This document shows positions 62,941 through 64,000 of a DNA stretch of 64,000 nt, piece by piece. The stretch lies in contig CANRNF010000002.1 of the NCBI GenBank assembly GCA_947631865.1, positions 28,984 to 92,983 on the forward strand, in the 5' to 3' direction. The position numbers and the translations under genes are program-made. Under the pieces are notes generated by a model. The model worked only from the letters and a program-made list of their open reading frames with translations. It was not told the DNA's origin and did no database searches. Positions within the stretch are counted from its first letter, which is position 1. Each line of letters opens with the position of its first letter. Origin of the DNA: an uncultured Oscillospiraceae bacterium. Lineage in GTDB: Bacteria > Bacillota > Clostridia > Oscillospirales > Oscillospiraceae.

Positions 62941-62988
62941 GCCAGGGATGCGAACCGGACGCCAGAGCGTTCGAGCTACGCCCCTCGC
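62941..62988 (-). pseudogene. tRNA-like remnant 2
   Basis: On the minus strand GGGGCGTAGCTCGAACGCTC then GTCCGGTTCGCATCCCTGGC: pieces of a D-arm and an anticodon arm with CGC loop joined with a deletion. Not foldable as a tRNA. Confidence 0.55.
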
Positions 62989-63035
62989 AGCCGCTAGAGC
63001 ATTATACCACAAATTCGGGATTTGTAAAGTCCCCC

Positions 63036-63064
63036 TTGATAAAAATCGGGCCATGGCGTATAAT
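63036..63064 (+). promoter_or_regulatory. Promoter of the SRP RNA
   Basis: TTGATA (63036-63041), 17 bp, TATAAT (63059-63064); start expected near 63071, at the 5' end of the RNA. Confidence 0.85.
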
Positions 63065-63070
63065 ACCCGC

Positions 63071-63346
63071 AGGAGCTGTACTAGTCGGGGAGCCAGCGGT
63101 GCCCTGTACCCGCAATCCGCTATAGCGGGGACGAACTCCTGCCCCCGGATATCCGGTGTATCGCCTGACCGCGGCAAGTAGCGTTGAAGGCTTGGTCTTG
63201 CGCAACGGACGCCTGTGAACCATGTCAGGCGGGGAACCGAGCAGCATTAAGCGGAATCGTCCGTGTGCCGCGAGGTCGCTGGGTCTGAGCCAACTACGGC
63301 GGTAACGGATGGATCGGGTATACAAAGGCAGGTGTACGGCTCTTTT
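63071..63346 (+). ncRNA. ffs: Signal recognition particle RNA, large Gram-positive type
   Basis: About 275 nt. The ends pair (GAGCTGTAC at 63073 with GTACGGCTC at 63334, then TTTT). The Alu-type domain is seen at GGTGCCCTGTACCCGCAATCC. The conserved domain IV that binds Ffh is GAACCATGTCAGG, GGAA loop and GAGCAGCATTAAG near 63217-63255. It lies directly before dnaX, the same order as scr-dnaX in Bacillus and other Firmicutes. Confidence 0.93.
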
Positions 63347-63352
63347 AATATT

Positions 63353-63382
63353 CGTTTGAAAGGAGCAGGCTCCTTTCAAACG
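63353..63382. repeat. Perfect hairpin 1 of four between SRP RNA and dnaX
   Basis: CGTTTGAAAGGAG and CTCCTTTCAAACG (13 bp) around CAGG. No T-run follows. Confidence 0.7.
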
Positions 63383-63391
63383 AGAGAGATG

Positions 63392-63437
63392 CGGCTCACA
63401 TACGCGCACTCGCTGCGCTCGCACACTTTGTGAGCCG
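63392..63437. repeat. Hairpin 2 of four between SRP RNA and dnaX
   Basis: CGGCTCACA and TGTGAGCCG (9 bp) enclose a GC-rich, itself palindromic stretch (CGCTGCGCTCG). Confidence 0.65.
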
Positions 63438-63443
63438 AGAAGA

Positions 63444-63476
63444 ATGATTTCCGAGGTACACGCCCTCGGAAATCAT
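63444..63476. repeat. Perfect hairpin 3 of four between SRP RNA and dnaX
   Basis: ATGATTTCCGAGG and CCTCGGAAATCAT (13 bp) with a 7-nt loop; ATCCAATTTTATT follows, so it may terminate weakly. Confidence 0.7.
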
Positions 63477-63487
63477 ATCCAATTTTA

Positions 63488-63507
63488 TTCGCGTCTGCGG
63501 ACGCGAA
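63488..63507. repeat. Perfect hairpin 4 of four between SRP RNA and dnaX
   Basis: TTCGCGTC and GACGCGAA (8 bp) around TGCG, about 30 bp before the dnaX start. Confidence 0.65.
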
Positions 63508-63536
63508 CTCTGCGAGGCTGGAACAAAGAGCTGACG

Positions 63537-64000
63537 ATGTACCAAGCGTTGTACAGAAAATGGCGGCCGCTGACTTTTGACGATGTGGTGGGCCAGGAAC
63601 ATATCACCAGCACGCTGAAGCGGCAGGTGGAGACGGGAAGGCTTTCCCACGCCTACCTGTTCAGCGGCACCCGGGGCACGGGCAAGACCACCTGTGCCCG
63701 CATTTTGGCGCGGGCGGTGAATTGCGAGCACCCGGTGAACGGCAACCCCTGCAACCAGTGCGCCTCCTGCCGGGGCATCCTGGACGAGAGCATCCTGGAC
63801 GTGGTGGAGCTGGACGCGGCCAGCCACAACGGCGTGGACGACGTGCGGGCCCTGCGGGACGAGGCGGTGTTCTCGCCCGCCAGCGTGAAAAAACGCGTGT
63901 ACATCATCGACGAGGCCCATTCCCTGGCCACGTCCTCCATGGCGTTCAACGCCCTTTTGAAGATACTGGAGGAGCCGCCGGAGCACGTGATGTTCATCCT
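63537..64000 (+). CDS. dnaX: DNA polymerase III subunits gamma/tau (3' end outside window)
   Basis: The start is ATG 63537 (MYQALYRKWRPLTFDDVVGQEHI), the near-invariant DnaX opening. Visible: Walker A SGTRGTGKTTCARILARAVNC, the zinc module CEHPVNGNPCNQCASC, ELDAASHNGVDDVR, Walker B VYIIDEAHSL and NALLKILEEPPEHVMFIL. It is the clamp-loader ATPase of chromosomal replication. The frame is open to the window edge. Position after the SRP RNA is conserved in Firmicutes. Confidence 0.96.
   Translation, partial: MYQALYRKWRPLTFDDVVGQEHITSTLKRQVETGRLSHAYLFSGTRGTGKTTCARILARAVNCEHPVNGNPCNQCASCRGILDESILDVVELDAASHNGVDDVRALRDEAVFSPASVKKRVYIIDEAHSLATSSMAFNALLKILEEPPEHVMFI

Noticed and set aside
62850..62988. 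Two further functional tRNA genes
   Set aside because: Neither can form a T-arm plus acceptor stem; they are fragments.

Overview
The window looks like a chromosomal segment of a high-GC anaerobic Firmicute, most likely a gut member of the Clostridia (Oscillospiraceae-like). The reasons are an SRP RNA of the large Gram-positive type directly before dnaX, a YesM/YesN-type two-component system, secreted proteins with MKKLIALALALVMALALT-type signal peptides, an oxygen-sensitive glycyl radical enzyme, and S-layer-homology and Sel1 proteins. The genus is inference.

Layout. (1) 1-16.3 kb, cell-surface and amino-acid uptake genes: the end of an SLH-like protein, a giant Sel1-repeat lipoprotein, a decayed GH3-family gene, a polar amino-acid ABC transporter (frameshifted ATPase, four tandem substrate-binding proteins whose two half-domains are in swapped order, one permease), a lipoprotein, a secreted C69 dipeptidase and a DUF624 membrane protein. 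(2) 16.3-34.4 kb, a glycan-use locus. A leftward operon holds a CUT1 sugar ABC transporter, GH88, DUF2264 and a membrane protein. A divergent rightward operon holds a YesM/YesN sensor and regulator, a heparinase II/III-like protein, a discoidin-like protein and an L-rhamnose pathway (rhaM, rhaB, a fucose/arabinose-isomerase-like enzyme, rhaD, fucO). The likely diet is an oligosaccharide containing L-rhamnose and glucuronate. (3) 34.4-62.7 kb, an exopolysaccharide island. It starts with a tyrosine recombinase and a roughly 300-bp invertible segment bounded by 24-bp inverted repeats. The segment carries a perfect TTGACA-N17-TATAAT promoter that points away from the operon, so the assembled state is OFF. 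Downstream are an HA-repeat helicase, a UDP-GlcNAc 4,6-dehydratase, two DegT aminotransferases, a methyltransferase, an initiating sugar transferase, glycosyltransferases, a CDP-alcohol transferase, two UDP-galactopyranose mutases, Wzy, Wzx, two cytidylyltransferase-type enzymes (one fused to a choline-kinase-like domain), and a glycyl radical enzyme with its radical-SAM activase. (4) 62.7-64 kb, a conserved core: tRNA-Ala(CGC), tRNA remnants, the SRP RNA and the start of dnaX.

Most unusual is region 3. A whole-operon DNA-inversion switch is combined with four G9 homopolymers inside individual biosynthetic genes. One of them puts the methyltransferase out of frame and one fuses two glycosyltransferase pieces. 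The pathway also contains a glycyl radical enzyme pair that I do not know from any described polysaccharide locus. Remnants of an aminotransferase and of a glf gene, AT-rich genes, and matching inverted end-like repeats on both flanks suggest repeated cassette exchange. The homopolymer and frameshift statements depend on base-level accuracy of the assembly.
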